From the NCBI GenBank assembly GCA_002005505.1, contig KV908487.1:37501-92500 (forward strand): DNA of 55,000 nucleotides, in the 5' to 3' direction. Numbering within the stretch: position 1 is the first letter of the stretch; each line of letters opens with the position of its first letter. The DNA is from Botryococcus braunii (lineage: Eukaryota; Chlorophyta; Trebouxiophyceae). Below the pieces are notes generated by a model. The model ran no database searches. It saw only the letters and a list, made by a program, of their open reading frames with translations, and was not told where the DNA came from. Below are positions 11,376-24,078 of this stretch, piece by piece. A program made the position numbers and the translations under genes.

Positions 11376-12476
11376 AATCTGTTTGCGGAGAGGTAGGACC
11401 AGAGGAGGAAAGGCAGCGGGAACCAGAGTTCATGAAATATGCAAAGTGGAGAAGGGCAAGGAATGGATGATGCTTCTACTTGTCTTGACACTTTCGGCAA
11501 GTCCCGCAATTTGAAAACATTCTTACATGCGGGACGCTTCTACAGATTTGCAGCTGCAGTAGGCTGCTTTCCACAACACAACCTTTATGAACTGCCAACT
11601 TTCAGGAAATACACTGCCCTTCATCCCAATCCGCGTGGGGTCACCATAAATCTATTGAACAGCACACATGTCGCACTGTACATATGTTCTGTGACTTGTG
11701 CATATGTTTGCACATACTCCCCAAACACATTGCACATCCAGCCATACTCCCTAGACACATTGAACATATGTTCTGTGACTTGTGCATATGTCTGCACATA
11801 TTCCCTAAACACATTGTACATACATTCTGTGACTTGTGCATATGTTTGCTCGTACGCCCTGAACACATTGGACATCCTGCTGGTCACTCTCCGCCCCTTC
11901 CCAAGAAGGTTGATCCTCCGTAAGGACAAACTACAGCAAGACCCACCTGCTGTCAAACATCCGCCAACTCTACACGAAACACGGTGAAGACATGCATGAT
12001 GTCTCACAGGCTACTTTACGTAGATGGGTGGCATTGAATACACCATGGAAAACGCTCTCTGTTATGGTCCTCTGTAGAGAGGGATGCACATAGCCTCGAC
12101 AATGCAACAGTAGTTGATGCACAGTTGTTCAAAGAGCTCCCATTGTGGAGACCAGTTGTAAACCCAATGCTACACAGAGCTACAAAAAACGGATGCCTAT
12201 GGTTCAGGAAGCTGCGAGGTTCAGGGAGCTGTACGGAGTTGCAAGGAATACATTATGAAGCACGAGAGGAGGGCCAGAAATTTCACACATCAAGCAGGGA
12301 TTGTGGAAATCCCAATCATGAGAATTGTACTTTACCACTAAGTTTCCATCAGCTTGCAGAATGGCTCTTGAAAGATCGTTGCCGGACTTCAGGAATTGGC
12401 CAGACTCTAGGACAGCTCCAGCAACGAGATACTCCGATCCCGCAGCAGCAGGTTGGTCAGCGGGCCAGTCAGCCAT
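5762..12476 (-). CDS. Seven-exon bulb-type lectin with CBM49-like C-terminus
   Basis: Predicted join of 12336-12476, 10827-11018, 9662-10033, 8538-8747, 7269-7385, 6723-6830 and 5762-6055, giving about 477 residues. Every exon is a multiple of three and every junction is phase 0. Donors are mostly good (GTG|GTAAAG, ACG|GTACGA, GAG|GTAATC, CAG|GTGTGT, CAG|GTGGAA) and acceptors are CAG or TAG. Splicing rebuilds a full bulb-type lectin domain (residues about 10-135). The first QxDxNxVxY sugar-binding motif is split exactly across exons 1 and 2, the second (QADDNLVLY) lies inside exon 2, and a third degenerate one spans exons 2 and 3. A Pro/Glu-rich linker follows, then a CBM49-like beta-sandwich. 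No signal peptide or membrane segment is visible. A role in binding mannose or cell-wall glycans is inferred from the family. The exon 4 donor (CCG|GTCCGT) is the weakest boundary. Confidence 0.68.
6370..6565. repeat. Imperfect (CAG)n/(CTG)n hairpin in an intron
   Basis: An (AGC)n/(CAA)n tract is followed immediately by (TGC)n tracts. The two halves are complementary and could fold into a long imperfect hairpin. It lies in the intron between exons 6 and 7 of the lectin gene. Confidence 0.7.
6723..6830 (-). CDS. Lectin exon 6 (degenerate linker motif)
   Basis: Acceptor GGTATAG is followed by [12 protein letters not shown] and then [17 protein letters not shown], ending at donor GAGCAG|GTGGAA. 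This is a looser copy of the exon 4/5 motif. If the donor is not used, the frame runs to a stop at 6681-6683 and the protein would end here without the CBM49-like domain. Confidence 0.5.
7060..7147. repeat. Poly-A-rich tracts
   Basis: Two A-runs of 20-30 bases are separated by A/C-rich sequence. They lie in the intron between exons 5 and 6, and the Lys-rich frames through them are artefacts. Confidence 0.85.
7269..7385 (-). CDS. Lectin exon 5 (linker with [11 protein letters not shown])
   Basis: Acceptor GGTACAG is followed by 39 acidic, Ala/Pro-rich codons ending [14 protein letters not shown] at donor CAG|GTGTGT. The end is clearly homologous to the end of exon 4, so these two exons look like duplicates. 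An acceptor nine bases upstream (GTGGAG) would also be in phase. Confidence 0.55.
7490..7760. repeat. (AC)n and (AG)n compound microsatellite
   Basis: AC repeats run at 7509-7635, followed by AG repeats at 7640-7724 and a G-rich tail. Intronic (between lectin exons 4 and 5). Confidence 0.9.
8270..8525. repeat. Degenerate repeats of GCAGGATGCAGGAGGAAAA
   Basis: The word 'gcaggatgcaggaggaaa(a/c)atgcagaa' recurs about ten times with variations between 8270 and 8525. It is an intronic minisatellite between lectin exons 4 and 5. Confidence 0.75.
8538..8747 (-). CDS. Lectin exon 4 (linker with [11 protein letters not shown])
   Basis: Acceptor TATGTAG is followed by 70 codons rich in Pro, Val and Glu, ending in [14 protein letters not shown]. 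The donor used, CCG|GTCCGT, is weak. A donor six bases upstream (GTACCG, exon ending at 8544) is an alternative that also keeps phase 0. Confidence 0.5.
9662..10033 (-). CDS. Lectin exon 3 (end of lectin domain, Pro/Glu repeats)
   Basis: Acceptor CTGCAG is followed by [17 protein letters not shown], the third lectin strand set. A Pro-rich stretch and three near-identical 18-residue repeats of the form [18 protein letters not shown] follow. The repeats correspond to a 54-bp tandem repeat (9672-9833). The exon ends GCTGAG|GTAATC. Length is 372 bp, phase 0. The linker is probably extended and disordered. Confidence 0.65.
10085..10320. repeat. Tandem repeats of about 35 bp, GCACCCCTGCACAGACT core
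   Basis: The unit 'gcacccctgcacagactaggcctgcactttt' is repeated with small changes about six times. Intronic (between lectin exons 2 and 3). Confidence 0.8.
10827..11018 (-). CDS. Lectin exon 2 (central bulb-type lectin repeat)
   Basis: Acceptor CTGCAG (11019-11024) is followed by [10 protein letters not shown], which completes the QADGNLVVY motif begun in exon 1. The exon then carries the canonical [13 protein letters not shown] and IWTSGTS strands and ends ...YLTLT at donor ACG|GTACGA. Length is 192 bp, phase 0. Confidence 0.7.
11142..11372. repeat. (CT)n(AC)n microsatellite with a CCCCGATNCTGGC spacer
   Basis: CT then AC repeats are interrupted twice by 'aaccccgat(a/c)ctggc'. The track suggests an internal duplication of the spacer. 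Intronic (between lectin exons 1 and 2). Confidence 0.9.
11685..11880. repeat. Three tandem repeats of about 70 bp with TTCTGTGACTTGTGCATATG
   Basis: TTCTGTGACTTGTGCATATG occurs near 11688, 11770 and 11825. Each copy is followed by 'ttgcacatactccc(c/t)aaacacattg'-like sequence. Intronic minisatellite between lectin exons 1 and 2. Confidence 0.75.
12336..12476 (-). CDS. Lectin exon 1 (start of bulb-type lectin domain)
   Basis: Starts at ATG (12476) and encodes 47 residues ending ...ILQADGNLV before the donor GTG|GTAAAG. The pattern of a hydrophobic strand, L-x-S-G-x-x-L and Q-A-D-G-N-L-V is the first third of a bulb-type lectin domain. The frame runs on past the donor with a composition unlike the family, which supports splicing here. 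Confidence 0.65.
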
Positions 12477-14100
12477 CGTGACAAGCTGTGCACCGAAGGA
12501 TCCACAGAGTCAACTTTGTTGTTTACCAAAAACACCAACAATGACTATGTTTGTTCGTGAGCCCCTCTTAATTCACATCCAAGAGGTTTCGTTGACACGC
12601 CTTCCATTCAACCAGGAGAGTGAGAATCTAAATGGCCCACACATACAGGTACTTGTTATTAAACATTGCAATCAAATGCCATGAACATGCCTGTACGTCC
12701 AGGGCTGGTGACTTGCAGCAGGAAGGTGATAAACGGTAACTGTATGCAACTTTTCGACACAAAGCCAGATATAAGACTTTTGTCAACGTTGGTTTGGGCT
12801 GTGCAACATTGGCCTTGGCCAAGCACGTCATGGGTGTTGTTCAACAAAGTGGAGTCCCCCTACTGGTTAAAGACGAACTGTGGCGCTCTCCTACTGAGAC
12901 GTCCAGTCATAGCCCTAACATTGTGCTGCACATAGCTTCTTTGATGAAACCTTGAGGTTTCTCAAGCAGGTCTGGATAGAGTGCCACGACAAGGCGCCCG
13001 GAACCTACCGACGGGCAATAGCTCTGGACACCAGATCAAGACAGTAAGAAACAGAAAAGATGTCATATTTCTCTAGAAATTACGAAAAAGGTTTGGTGAT
13101 CCAGACAGCGACCAATTGTATCTTGCTGTTTTTGAATCTCACGACCACGCACACAGCAGTCTAGCGTCAACCCTAAGGACCACTCTTCGAGTTGCTACTC
13201 TTCAACATCCTGACATTCCAATTCTGCTATTTGAAATACAGTTTGAGGTTTCGGATACACAGTCGATAATCACCAAGGGAGGTGGGCCTGACAGTTCATA
13301 TCCCGGAAACTGGACCAAGCGCATCACTGCCTTACGACGAGAAACGTAGTTTACCCAAGCATCCCCCAGATTCTAATACCAAGGTACATTGGACAATTGA
13401 TACGAAAGGCGGGTGAGGATCAGAAAGGGTAAGAACTCGGCATGCCGACGTGCAAGGTTGCCCGAAAAGACTTACCCTTCCCAAATTAGTCTTGGAAAAC
13501 GCAGTTTTTGATCTAGACACAGCTTTCTTGTAAAGTTCTTGAGTCGCTTATGTATATTTACTTCCGCTGTGTGGGCCTCTCTTCAATATTGATGACGGCA
13601 CGTGCCAGGTCAGCCCCTGAGATACAGTTTCCCGCCCGTTCCTGGGCCTTCCACACGGTTAGAAGAAAAGTTGGGGGACCCACCGCGGGGTAGAGGCCCT
13701 CGAGCTAGGACCTCAAGGTCCCGCAAGGAAAGCAATGTTATAGATGTAATTGCAGATATCTGAGCAGCTGCATAGGAAGAAAGGAAGGACGGACGGGAGG
13801 AGGCTCCCTGTTCAGACGTAGCTACTCACTGTCTGAACGACATCCTTCAGAATAGAAAGATACACAATGTGAATGTGTAACATCTTATGATGATCTTGCA
13901 TGCCTCCTTAGAGAAAAGTGAATACATCAGTCTCAGGCCCCCAGTGCCCCAATAGTCATGTGTCGACAGCCGAAGAGCTGCAAAAATATAGATCGGGCAA
14001 AATTATGTGTGAAAGGGAAGAGAACAACAAGAAAACAGAAATACGGGAAGGAGACAAGGGAGGGGGGGAAGAGAGGGTAGAACAGAGAGAGGGGGGGGGA
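12477..14100. other. No gene seen upstream of the lectin gene
   Basis: About 1.6 kb of unassigned sequence lies 5' of the lectin start codon and probably includes its promoter. I see no clear TATA box next to the ATG. Short frames (60-90 codons) on either strand have no recognisable domain. Confidence 0.35.
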
Positions 14101-14126
14101 GCGAGGGAGAGGAGAGAAAGAGGGGG

Positions 14127-14976
<850 letters not shown>

Positions 14977-15428
14977 TTTAACGAAGTGAGACGTGTAACT
15001 AAGATTTATAACAAGCTAAGCAAGGGTATCAGGCAAGGGTGACACCGAAGGTAGAAATCGAAGTTCCAATCCGTTACAAGTTCGCAGCCCTCCTCACGCA
15101 GGTCGTCCGAGTCTCCAAAGAACAATATATAATGAACAATGAAGAGAATGCTAGATGTCTCACTCGTAGCAGCAAAACCCAAAGACAAATGATAACCACC
15201 CGAGTTCCTAGTCCACCTATGCGCGGATCCGGCTACGTCGTCCCTCTACGAGATGCTCTCGCGAGCATAACGATATGGATGACGAGAGGAGACCCACTAG
15301 GATATTACAGTCATTTTCCTACACACAAGGACAACGAGATCTACTCGTATCCCAAAGGGCACGAAGAAACATGAACTACGCGCACATCCTACGTGAGACG
15401 CGTCGCGCTGACGCGGCATCTCACTACA
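14977..15428 (-). repeat. Gypsy 3' LTR
   Basis: Near-identical to 20707-21156. Read on the minus strand it begins TGTAGTGAGATG and ends ...TCTCACTTCGTTAAA. It lacks the usual CA end but has short inverted repeats (AGTGAGA/TCTCACT) near the termini. Confidence 0.85.
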
Positions 15429-15444
15429 TACTCCCCCCCTTATT
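15429..15444 (-). promoter_or_regulatory. Gypsy polypurine tract
   Basis: On the minus strand AATAAGGGGGGGAGTA lies immediately upstream of the 3' LTR. This is the expected plus-strand primer position. Confidence 0.7.
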
Positions 15445-16110
15445 CCTGTGCGTCCCCGCGCAGAAGGCAGAGCGCAACAACAAACAGACAAGGCAAACAA
15501 AGGAACAGAAAGACCTTCCAACATGCGGAGACTCAGACTTAGACCTACGGGCAACCCGCCTCCCGTGTTGCCAGACCCCAGCCGAATGCTGCGTATCGGG
15601 GTCCCCACCATAATGCAATAAGAACAAGGATCAGGCATGACTAACAGAACAAAAGACAAAACACTGAAAGAAAAACGAAAGTCCACATGATGAACAGCCA
15701 AAATGAGACACAAGGGCAGAGCTAAAAGTCCAGATGTCCAAAAGTCCAGAGTCCAAGGGGAGTCCAATTTCCACATATAGTCCAGTATTACGCCAGTATT
15801 GCACCATATTGATCAGGTGTGGTAGTGAAGTGAAAAGGCCATACACCTAATGTGCACAAAAATCTATCCAGGTAAGGGACCCATGGTCAACCCTACCGGG
15901 TAAGGCAGCCTTACCCTAGCCTATCCAAAGTCCATATGGCCATACAGAGAGACCCCTCCAAGGAGGGCCAACCGGTCGACGGGACCCTAAGGGTGGACCC
16001 TAGGAGTCGTGCCCTTGGGAGGCAATGGCGGGAGCCCGTGACTCTCTCTGTACTCTTCCACTTTCTTGTGGCAACAACGCGTGACCTGTGCAAATTATTT
16101 CCAGCTATCC
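15445..16110 (-). other. Gypsy 3' internal region without recognisable integrase
   Basis: Between the broken integrase and the 3' LTR I cannot recognise the rest of the integrase core (second Asp, Glu) or a chromodomain. Minus-strand frames here are short. The integrase core was probably deleted or replaced. Confidence 0.45.
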
Positions 16111-17045
16111 TCATTTGGCTCGTTCGGATCGTACAGAGTGCGGCCGCGTTCGCCAGTGAGTGGCTTGTGATCCACAATGCCACCACACCCGGGATCCACG
16201 ATACATCCACACCCATGTCCTTAACAATTGTGCTAGAGTATAAGCATCAGCTTTCATTGTTGTAGCAGCAAAATGAGCACACTTGTTAAGCCTATCCACG
16301 ACAAATCAAATAGCATCATTTCCACTTGGGGTCTTTGGGAGGTTAGTAATAAAGTCCATAGACACACTTTGCCACTTCCTTGCTGGTATTTGTAAGGGGT
16401 GAAGAAGACCAGCAGGCAAAGTATTCCGAGCCTTGACTCGTTGACAAGAGTCACAATGAGCAACATAGGCTTTGACATCCTCATACATTCCCGGCCAATA
16501 CCATTCCCTTGTTACAAGCTCGTACATGCGAGTTACTCCAGGGTGACCAACATGAGGTGGATCATGTAAAGCTTCCAAAGTTTCACGTCGTAGGTTCTCC
16601 ACGACAAGTTCCCCATCTTTCCTTTCCTCAAACAATGCAGGAACATATTTCCGTCCATTCCTCTCCCAAAAGCCTCCCTTTTGACTAACCTTCCTTCTAT
16701 TCGCACGCGCTGCCAACCACGGATCGTATGTGTAAGCCTTCTCAAGTTTGCCAAGTAGGGATTCGTACCCATCGGTCTCGCGGGTAAGCTCACTCGGGCT
16801 GGCCAACCCGATTTGCTCCATCGTGCCGAGGGAGCTTGGGGTCTCGTGAGCGGGCCCCGGGAGCGTGACCTTGGGGACCTTGCGGACCCGAGCTGTGAGG
16901 GTACCCTCGACATCCCGGCTGGAGGGGGTGAGGGAGTCCGGACTGGTGCGCCGACGCTTGCGCCGGAGGGCAGCCCCGGCCACAGCAGCCCCATTGTCCC
17001 TCCCCCCAGGTCCAGGGTGTTGAGTGACACCTGGAGAGCGGATCC
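16111..17045 (-). pseudogene. Gypsy integrase fragment
   Basis: The minus-strand frame ending at 16306 carries the integrase zinc-binding module (H-x-x-H and C-x-x-C: HVGH ... CDSCQRVKA) and the start of the catalytic core (MDFITNLPK, first Asp). A stop follows GNDAI at 16306-16308. The core resumes as DRLNKCAHF...YTLAQLL at about 16230-16299, then loses similarity. The upstream part of this frame is a low-complexity linker. The Asp-Glu remainder of the DDE triad is missing, so the product cannot integrate DNA. Confidence 0.75.
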
Positions 17046-18595
17046 GCAATGTTGGTCTTGCCCGGTTCCCATACCCATTCAATCTCAAACTCCTGCAGGC
17101 GCTCGGCCCACCGAGCCCTCCGAGGACCAAGCCCCACCTGTTGACCCAAGAAGGTGTTGCACTTGTGATCCGTCACCACCGTTACTGGCTTACCTAACAA
17201 ATAACACCTCCATTCCGTGAGAGCATACACTACAGCCAATAACTCCCGTTCCGTGGCACTGTAGTTCCTCTCGCTTGCTCCCAACTTTTTACTGAAATAC
17301 GCACAAACCTTCCATCTTGAAATAGCACAGCTCCCACGCCGTAATCGCATGCATCGCACACTACCTTAAATGGCCGACGTACGTCCGGGAGTGTTAAGAT
17401 AGGGGCACTTACCAAAGCTTCCTTTATGTTGTCAAATGCTTCCTGTTGTTCCTGTCCCCACTTCCAAGGTGCTTTTGCCCCAGAGAGAGCTGTCAATGGG
17501 GTTGCCAGGATACTGTAGTTCTGAATAAACTTTCGAAAGTAATTAGACAACCCAAGAAACCTCCTAACTTCCGTTACGTTTGTGGGCGTAGGCCACTCCT
17601 GCACCACCTTGACTTTATCCATATCCACTTCCAATCCATTTTCCCCAATGATGTGTCCCAAGTATTTCAATTGTTTCTCAAAGAAAGAGCATTTGACAAG
17701 TTTTGCCAGGAGTTGGTGTTCGCGTAGACGGGTGAAAACTCTGTCCAACTGCAGAAGGTGTTCCTCTTCCGTTTTGCTATAAATGAGCACATCATCCAAG
17801 TATACAACCACAAAGCCTTCCCTTATAAAGTCGTGAAAAACCTCATTCATAAGCCGTTGAAATGTCGCGGGCGCGTTGGTCAACCCAAAGGGAAGTACAA
17901 GAAATTCGTACAAGCCAAAAGGGGTCCTGAAGGCAGTTTTATGCACATCCTCCTTGCGAAGTCGCACTTGATGGTACCCAGACAACAAGTCCAAGCTCGA
18001 AAACACCTTGGCTCCCTTAAGCCTATCCAACAGATCGTCAATTCTGGGGAGAGGGTACCTATCCGAGATGGTAATTTTATTCAGGGGACGGTAGTCTATT
18101 ACCATACGCAAACTTCCATCCTTCTTTCTAACAAACAAAACAGGTGATGCAAATGGTGAGCAACTTGGCCTGATCAATCCCAATTTTAACAACGCATCAA
18201 CCGTTTTTTCGCATTCCGCAAGCTCACTTGGAGCAAGACGGTACGCGGGCCTATTGGGGGGCCGATGTCCTTCTTCCAAATTTATTGTGTGAAACACTTC
18301 CCGCTCCGGGGGTAACCCCGGGAGTTGTTTTGCAAACAAGTCCTCATTTGCAAGTAACAAGTCTTTCAGGGCCTGTGGCTTGCCTTCCAACATGTCATTT
18401 ATTTGATGAGTGAAAGTCATACCGGTACTACTGGGGGGTTTTGTGACGACGGGGGTGTCGTCCATAGATTTGTCGGTGTCCGCCAAGTCGGCCTCACTTG
18501 AGGCGTCCTCCCCGGTGATGTCCACCAGTTCAGCCTGCTCATTCACAAGCACAGTATACAAACAAACCTTCCAAACATCTTGCCCTTCCATCCTT
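17030..18595 (-). pseudogene. Gypsy reverse transcriptase and RNase H
   Basis: The main frame is 18591-17230 on the minus strand. RT motifs are in order: PYRLAPSELAE, GLIRPSCSPFASPVLFVRKKDG, MVIDYRPLNK, FSSLDLLSGYHQV, PFGLTNAPATFQRLMN and the catalytic VYLDDVLIYS. The connection domain (YLGHIIGENG, FLGLSNYFRKFI) and RNase H (VVCDACDYGVGAVLF) follow. Near 17320-17360 the frame shifts, and RNase H continues in another frame (ASERNYSATERELLAVVYALTEWR, VVTDHKCNTFL, ARWAERLQEF, ADPLSRC) to about 17030. A shift near 18590 also separates RT from protease. Confidence 0.88.
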
Positions 18596-19409
18596 TTCCA
18601 TTCCTATCCTTCCTTCCTTCCTTCCTCTCTTGTGCTTGTAAACCCCAAACAAGTTTTGGCCCCACTGGCAACGATGAATTTGCGTGTTTTAGGGTGACCC
18701 ACTTCCCATTATGTCTAAATTGAGCAGCCTTCACACAAAAATCAATTGAGACTCCTCTTTCTTCCATCCAGTCCTGCCCCAAAATCATGTCTACCCCATC
18801 AATCATGGCAGGGCTTACAATGAAGTTGTGACGGGAAGTTATACCAGGCTTGAGTGTAAACGACACATCTACCGTTCCTTTCGTATCGGACACACTTCCA
18901 TCAGCAAGAGTCACGGATATGCATGCGGGTTTGTATCGCACCCCTAGCCCTTGCAAAGTATCACTTTTAATAAACGAATGAGATGCCCCACTATCAAACA
19001 ACACTGAAAGGATTTTCCCCTTAACATTCGCCGGAAAGGTCATAGCTAGCGGAGAGTCAGTAGTAACACTTCCCATGGTGAGTGTGGGTCTTGGGGGAAC
19101 CACACAACATACAAAAGAGAATGGGTATACACTAGTTTGACCATTCATGTCCACCGCCTGTCCCTTCCTTCCTGAACACACTTCCACAATCCTTCCTTGC
19201 ATACGGTGAGCATAGAGACTCTTACTTTTCCAAGTTTTCCTTCCCACAATGAAACAACAAGTGAGGGACGGGTTGCACCTTTGTTCCCATAAAAACTTGG
19301 AAATCTCAGATTCAGCCTTCCTAACATTTGGCACCACAAGGTTCACCCCTTCCTTTCCCAAATTGGAGGCCACAAGAGAGTGCAAAACATGCAAGCAAGT
19401 GGCATCCAT
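18543..19409 (-). pseudogene. Gypsy aspartic protease region
   Basis: The catalytic motif VLFDSGASHSFI lies in the middle, with the flap and ILGQDWMEE strands following, as in retropepsin-like domains of Ty3/gypsy elements. The frame is open for 288 codons. It is offset from gag upstream and RT downstream, so it is translated from a frameshifted or damaged polyprotein. Confidence 0.8.
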
Positions 19410-19420
19410 GGCTTCAGAAT

Positions 19421-20640
19421 TTACTTTTGAGGATTATGCCCCGGCCCTTTTCCCTTCCAATGTGCTCCCCGGCCACCACGGCCCTTCCACTGCCCACCTC
19501 GAGCTTGATTAGAGGGGAAAGGAGGAGGTGGGGGCAATTGACTGTCGCGCCTGCTCTTCCTTTGCAAGTAGTCCCGCTTGGCCTGACATTGCCATTGCTC
19601 GTGACCAAAGTTTTTGCAGAAATAACACTGGCGCTCGGAGGGGACGCTTGTCCGAGAATCTAACTTCCCACCAACGTTGTGTCCGACGGCTCCAAGCACA
19701 GGCCCCTGGGTGAATCCCGGAAAGTATGCCGGCGTGCTTGTTGGAGTCCTCTTCACAACGTTGAGAACCTTCCTTCCTTCCTGTCCCCTCAGCATCCCCC
19801 CTGATTTTAAGTTGCTTTCATATTGCACCACATAAGTGCACAATGAGTCGAGGCTTGTGAACCTGACACCAGTTTGAGGGTTAACTGTGCAAGCAACTCT
19901 AATAGGAGCATTCAGGCCTTTGAGGAACATATATATTTTATCATTTTCGCAGATGTCATATTCGGTTTCTACATCACTCAACAAGGAAATAAACCTTTCT
20001 ATGTATCTTTCAACGCTTTCTTGCCCTTGATAAACATGGTCTAATTTTTGCCGGGCAGCCATAACCAAATCTGTAGAGTCGTATCGATTTCCCATAAAAT
20101 TTTTAAAGTCTTCCCATGTTGGCTCTGTTTGACCTCCTTCCCTTTCCTTCCTTTTGAGGTATGTTCCCCACACCTTTGTAGGTCGCTCCTCCATACATTG
20201 CAGCGCGACTGCCACCCACTTGTCCCTTGACACATTTGAAATGTTCACATATGATTCCACCTTACTAGCAAAGAATTGGAAGCTTCCTCTTTTTCCTGTA
20301 AACATGGCTGGTGTAGGCACACGCACGACGTTAGTGGTGGATGACGTTGCTTGGATGCTCGTTCTCCCTCCAAGGCCTCAATCCGCTTCAATAACCGTAG
20401 AATTAGGGATTTAGTCTTATTTTTCTTCAAGGGTGTCTTCAAAGGAGTGGGTTTGGGTTTCGTTTTGGGTGTGGTCGGTTTGGGCGATGGGGCCAGATGC
20501 AATTCCGTTTCGGACTCTTCCAAAAGATCATCGACTTCAATACCTTCCTTTTCCAAACCTTCCAAAATTTCTTTCTCTTTAAGGGGAGACCGGAGTACTT
20601 GTTTCCTTTCCGTTTAACCGCCATCATGTTGCAATGGAAC
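19421..20640 (-). pseudogene. Gypsy gag (capsid and CCHC zinc knuckle)
   Basis: The frame 20326-19421 holds a retrotransposon-gag capsid region (W...F...YFLKGL-like segments such as YERFISLLSDVE and MFLKGLNAPIR) and a zinc knuckle CYFCKNFGHEQWQC near 19610. The N-terminal part lies in a second frame (20565-20245, acidic LLEESE then Lys/Pro-rich). One frameshift near 20340 therefore splits gag. The original start is probably the ATG near 20626. Confidence 0.75.
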
Positions 20641-20690
20641 AATGCAATTACAACCTTCCCTACGTCTCCCTTCGGTTCGAGGCTCTAACC

Positions 20691-20706
20691 GCCTCGCCGA
20701 TACCAA
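20691..20706 (-). promoter_or_regulatory. Gypsy primer-binding site
   Basis: Directly inside the 5' LTR the minus strand reads T-TGGTATCGGCGAGGC. The TGGTATC start is the usual complement of an initiator-Met tRNA 3' end, while the following bases differ from the plant consensus. The plus strand here (GCCTCGCCGATACCA) looks like a tRNA 3' end with CCA. Confidence 0.6.
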
Positions 20707-21800
<1,094 letters not shown>

Positions 21801-21890
21801 TCTTTCTCCATGCTCATAAATTTCAATGTGCTTGGCTTCACTTTGATTTCCTAAAGGAAGGCTCTGTTTGGCAAAAGGGGGGGATTGCTC

Positions 21891-22020
<130 letters not shown>

Positions 22021-22239
22021 CGTGCGTGTGTGCATTTGGGGTGTACCTTCACTCCGCTTGGCCTTCACTCTCCTTTTTTAATTGGATGATCTATTTTGTT
22101 GTGAAGGGATGTTGAGGTCGGGGACAGCAGATGTTTTGGCATCATGCACGTGCATGGGATGTCCAAATCTGGTGTTCATCAACACCATTATCTTTCATGG
22201 AGCAAGAGTTTAGCATTTTATTATTATCGTGCAGGAGTC

Positions 22240-22542
<303 letters not shown>

Positions 22543-23160
22543 TGTTGGGTTTTGTACTTCATTATGTCATGTTAATTAAGGTACAATCACATGTAGTAAT
22601 TAGCTGTAAGTTAACCAAGCAGTTAACTCAAGGTAAAGACATCTTGACAATGGCTATGAACAATCAATCTATGAGTATTAACGCATTGAGAGATATTTAT
22701 TCTATGGCTGTAAATACCTTCCAGCCTTTAGTGGCTGGAAGACATGCATCTAGAGTTAATAAATGTGTGCATGAATGTTACTGTAGGATAAGGGTCCAAA
22801 TTCTGTGGATAGGGACCCTGGGCATGTCCTAATGTTCGTGGAAAAGGTCAGTAGCAGTGCTGGACAGCGCGTTTCCCACGCTCTGATCTGAGTACAGATA
22901 GCCAGAGAACCCGGACCACCAGGCAGTCATTCGATCTCTTTGGCTTGTAAAGCCGACTCCTGAATGGACTCATGTGAATTGCTTTCTTTCTCTCTCACTC
23001 GTTGTGAGTAACTTCTGTGGAAGCAATTGCTGTACGTGAATTGTTAATCAGTTTGACGCTGTCGACTATGTATGTCTTGGTCAACTGATTAAGTACATGG
23101 ATGATATACTTGTGAGTATAGTCATCATTTATGATTATATAACACCTTTGGATCTTTGCA
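22543..23160. other. Unassigned unique sequence with a perfect hairpin
   Basis: There is no supported gene. It includes the inverted repeat CTTCCAGCC-TTTAGT-GGCTGGAAG (22718-22741), a 9-bp stem with a 6-base loop. A short 'KYMDDIL' frame near 23090 is not supported by flanking RT motifs. Confidence 0.4.
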
Positions 23161-23164
23161 GATC

Positions 23165-23165
23165 A

Positions 23166-23196
<31 letters not shown>

Positions 23197-23248
23197 TCTC
23201 TTTCTTTTCTCTCTCTCTTTTTCTCTCTCTTCTCTTTTTTTTTTTTTT

Positions 23249-23279
<31 letters not shown>

Positions 23280-23322
23280 TTTTTTTTTTTTTTTTTGTTT
23301 TTTTTTTTTTTTTTTTTTTTTT
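23165..23322. repeat. CT- and T-rich low-complexity tract
   Basis: CT repeats grade into long T-runs (23237-23322). No coding content. Confidence 0.85.
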
Positions 23323-24078
23323 GTGTGTTTGGCTGTGTCTGTGTCTGTGTGTCTGTGTCTGGCTTTTCCCCAAGGAACAGTGAGGCCCAAGGCGGAGGGA
23401 GCCGGGAATAGTGAATCCCCGGGCCCACTGATCAGTGAAGCTCATGAGCGGGATGCGACACATCCGCAAATGCACAGTGAGCCCTAAACAACAAGGATCC
23501 CCCAACAAGCTAAGTTCCCACAATGGGAACAATGGACCCCCCGCATGGGTAGCCCACCGTAAATAAACCCCGGTGTATCTACAAGGTGTACACATTTGTA
23601 ATAACCCAGGCACTTCATTCTTTGACTTCTTCCATGACTCACCTGAATGTTTTGACTTCAAGACCTACTTCAATAGACCAACTTCAAGACCTGCTTCCAC
23701 TACGAGGCTATTAATGTAGAACCCATAATGTTGTACCGCCATAGAAGCGGAGCTACCCGGTCAGGGACGGGTGCTTCAACTAGTACAAATAAAGGCACGT
23801 CGTCACGACGTCGTCGTGTCTGTCTTCAAAAGGCAACAACCCTGTGTCAGTTGAAGGTGTGACGTCACACCACCCTGTGTCAGTTCAAGGTGTTAAGTCG
23901 ACTTCACACCGTTTTGGATGGCATAAACGAACCGACTACGCAAACGATATTGAGAACTCCCGGCGTGCTTCCGCGTGATCACATTTCAGCCAATCGGGTT
24001 TTAAATTACATAAGAGGAAATCACCCCCCGCACCACAGAAGCCAGCGCTGCTGGCAGAGCAACAGGCACCCCCGTAAC
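23323..24078. other. Unassigned; possible 3' region of the non-LTR element, with palindromes
   Basis: No gene is supported. The stretch next to 24079 may be 3' UTR of the minus-strand non-LTR element. It contains the perfect 16-bp palindrome GGTGTGACGTCACACC at 23856-23871, with a TGACGTCA core. Two CTGTGTCAGTT(G/C)AAGGTGT repeats lie on either side of or within it (from about 23842 and 23874), and a CACGACGTCGTCGTG inverted repeat lies near 23805. Confidence 0.4.

Noticed and set aside
23097..23170. YMDD-like string (K-Y-M-D-D-I-L) near 23090
   Set aside because: It resembles an RT active site, but no other RT motif lies within several hundred bases in any frame and the downstream frame runs into a CT tract.
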